A stretch of 7,111 nt of DNA from JBDTMC01 sp039934475 (GTDB taxonomy: Bacteria > Acidobacteriota > Terriglobia > Bryobacterales > Bryobacteraceae): contig JBDTMC010000414.1 of assembly GCA_039934475.1 (NCBI GenBank), forward strand, positions 1 to 7,111, in the 5' to 3' direction. Positions 6,451-7,111 of this stretch are shown here, piece after piece. The stretch's first letter is position 1. Each line of letters starts with the position of its first letter. A program made the position numbers and the translations under genes. Under the pieces are notes generated by a model that saw only the letters and a program-made list of their open reading frames with translations, was not told the origin of the DNA and searched no databases.

Positions 6451-7111
6451 ATGGCTGAAACAGAATCGACCAGGCTTTCTCGCCGCCGGCTTCTCGCGCT
6501 GGCGGGCGGTTACGCCGGAGCTACACTGCTCATGCGCCGTCCACTCTTTGCCAACGACGACGGAATCGTGCCGACGATGGTCAATGCAGCGGCGAAGGCA
6601 AAGATTAGCGTACATCCTATCCGGCGTAACATCTCGGTTTTGGAAGGATCTGGGGGAAATATCGCCGTCTTGAGCGGGAGGGATGGCAAGCTTCTGGTTG
6701 ATGCCGGATTCTCAGTTTCAAGACCCGCAATTACAAGCGCATTGGCGTCAATCAACAGCGATCCGATCCAGCACTTGGTCAATACCCATTGGCATACCGA
6801 TCACACCGACGGCAACGCATGGCTCCATTCCGCTGGTGCTGTCATCACCGCGCATGAAAACGTTCGGAAACGCCTTTTGGTCGATACGCGCGTTGAAGGG
6901 TGGAGTTGGACATTTCCGGCGGCCGCCGCGGGTGCACTTCCGGCAACAGTATTTGCCGCCGACTACGAGATGCGCCGAAACGACACCAAGCTCGTGCTGA
7001 AATACTACGGGCCAGCCCATACCGACAGCGACGTCTCGGTTAACTTCACGGACGCAGATGTGGTCCATGTCGGCGACACCTGGTGGAACGGGGTTTACCC
7101 GTTCATTGATT
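6451..7111 (+). CDS. MBL-fold metallo-hydrolase with Tat signal, partial (right edge)
   Basis: This is the first 220 residues of a metallo-beta-lactamase-fold protein, cut by the window end at an open frame. The N-terminus carries a twin-arginine signal, SRRRLLALAGG (10-20), followed by a hydrophobic stretch and a likely cleavage near FA-ND (33-36), so export to the periplasm is expected. The fold begins at about residue 52. The first metal motif is H113-x-H115-x-D117-H118 in NTHWHTDHTDGN. A further metal ligand is H190 in GPAHTDSD, and D209 in HVGDTWW is the bridging aspartate. The last ligand His would lie beyond the edge. The ATG at 6451 has AGGGAG 7 bases upstream and lies 27 bases after the flavoprotein stop. 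Such secreted MBL proteins include beta-lactamases, lactonases, and sulfur- or quinoprotein-associated hydrolases. The pattern here (THWHTDHTDGN, GPAHTDSD) is generic to the wider family, so no substrate is assigned. Confidence 0.92.
   Translation, partial: MAETESTRLSRRRLLALAGGYAGATLLMRRPLFANDDGIVPTMVNAAAKAKISVHPIRRNISVLEGSGGNIAVLSGRDGKLLVDAGFSVSRPAITSALASINSDPIQHLVNTHWHTDHTDGNAWLHSAGAVITAHENVRKRLLVDTRVEGWSWTFPAAAAGALPATVFAADYEMRRNDTKLVLKYYGPAHTDSDVSVNFTDADVVHVGDTWWNGVYPFID

Noticed and set aside
6748..7068. A 106-codon minus-strand open frame opposite the MBL gene
   Set aside because: The plus frame carries the complete HxHxDH motif, Tat signal and ribosome site; the antisense frame shows no domain.
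1..7111. CRISPR array, insertion sequence, phage or defence-system genes
   Set aside because: No regularly spaced repeats, transposase motifs, terminal inverted repeats with target duplications, tRNA-linked attachment sites or nuclease/toxin domains were seen; all supported genes are signalling or metabolic.

Overview
The window reads as an ordinary chromosomal stretch of a free-living Gram-negative bacterium with moderately high GC content. The best guess at lineage is Acidobacteriota. That guess rests on the very long propeller-type sensor histidine kinase paired with a NarL-type regulator, on the general look of the proteins, and on GC-rich hairpin repeats between genes. It is inference, because no rRNA or other marker gene is present.

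The layout has two divergent blocks. The minus-strand block, read from right to left, holds three genes. The first is a 1089-residue membrane histidine kinase with 14 propeller repeats, a Y_Y_Y domain, one transmembrane helix, and HisKA_3 and HATPase domains (4673 to 1404). The second is a NarL/LuxR-family response regulator whose GTG start overlaps the kinase stop by 8 bases (1411 to 770). The third, after a 95-base gap containing small GC-rich hairpins and a short direct repeat, is a DoxX-family four-helix membrane protein (674 to 288). The plus-strand block holds an alpha/beta hydrolase with an aspartate nucleophile (4875-5774), a flavin-binding pyridoxamine-phosphate-oxidase-like protein with a coiled-coil tail (5803-6423), and a Tat-exported metallo-beta-lactamase-fold hydrolase cut by the right edge (6451-7111). 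The plus-strand genes are only 27-28 bases apart and look like one operon.

The blocks are separated by a 201-base divergent promoter region. It contains a perfect 8-7-8 inverted repeat (4797-4819) about 55 bases upstream of the hydrolase start, which is the best operator candidate in the window. Bases 1-287 hold no gene that can be supported.

A plausible reading is that a periplasmic signal sensed by the kinase controls, through the NarL-type regulator, the neighbouring hydrolase/flavoprotein/MBL operon. Such enzymes, together with DoxX proteins, often recur in responses to reactive organic compounds. The substrate and the regulatory link are inference. Nothing here is clearly a new defence or mobile system. 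The most interesting signals are the palindrome in the divergent promoter, the hydrolase active site that fits neither the esterase nor the classical dehalogenase pattern, and the unusual grouping of the three enzymes.
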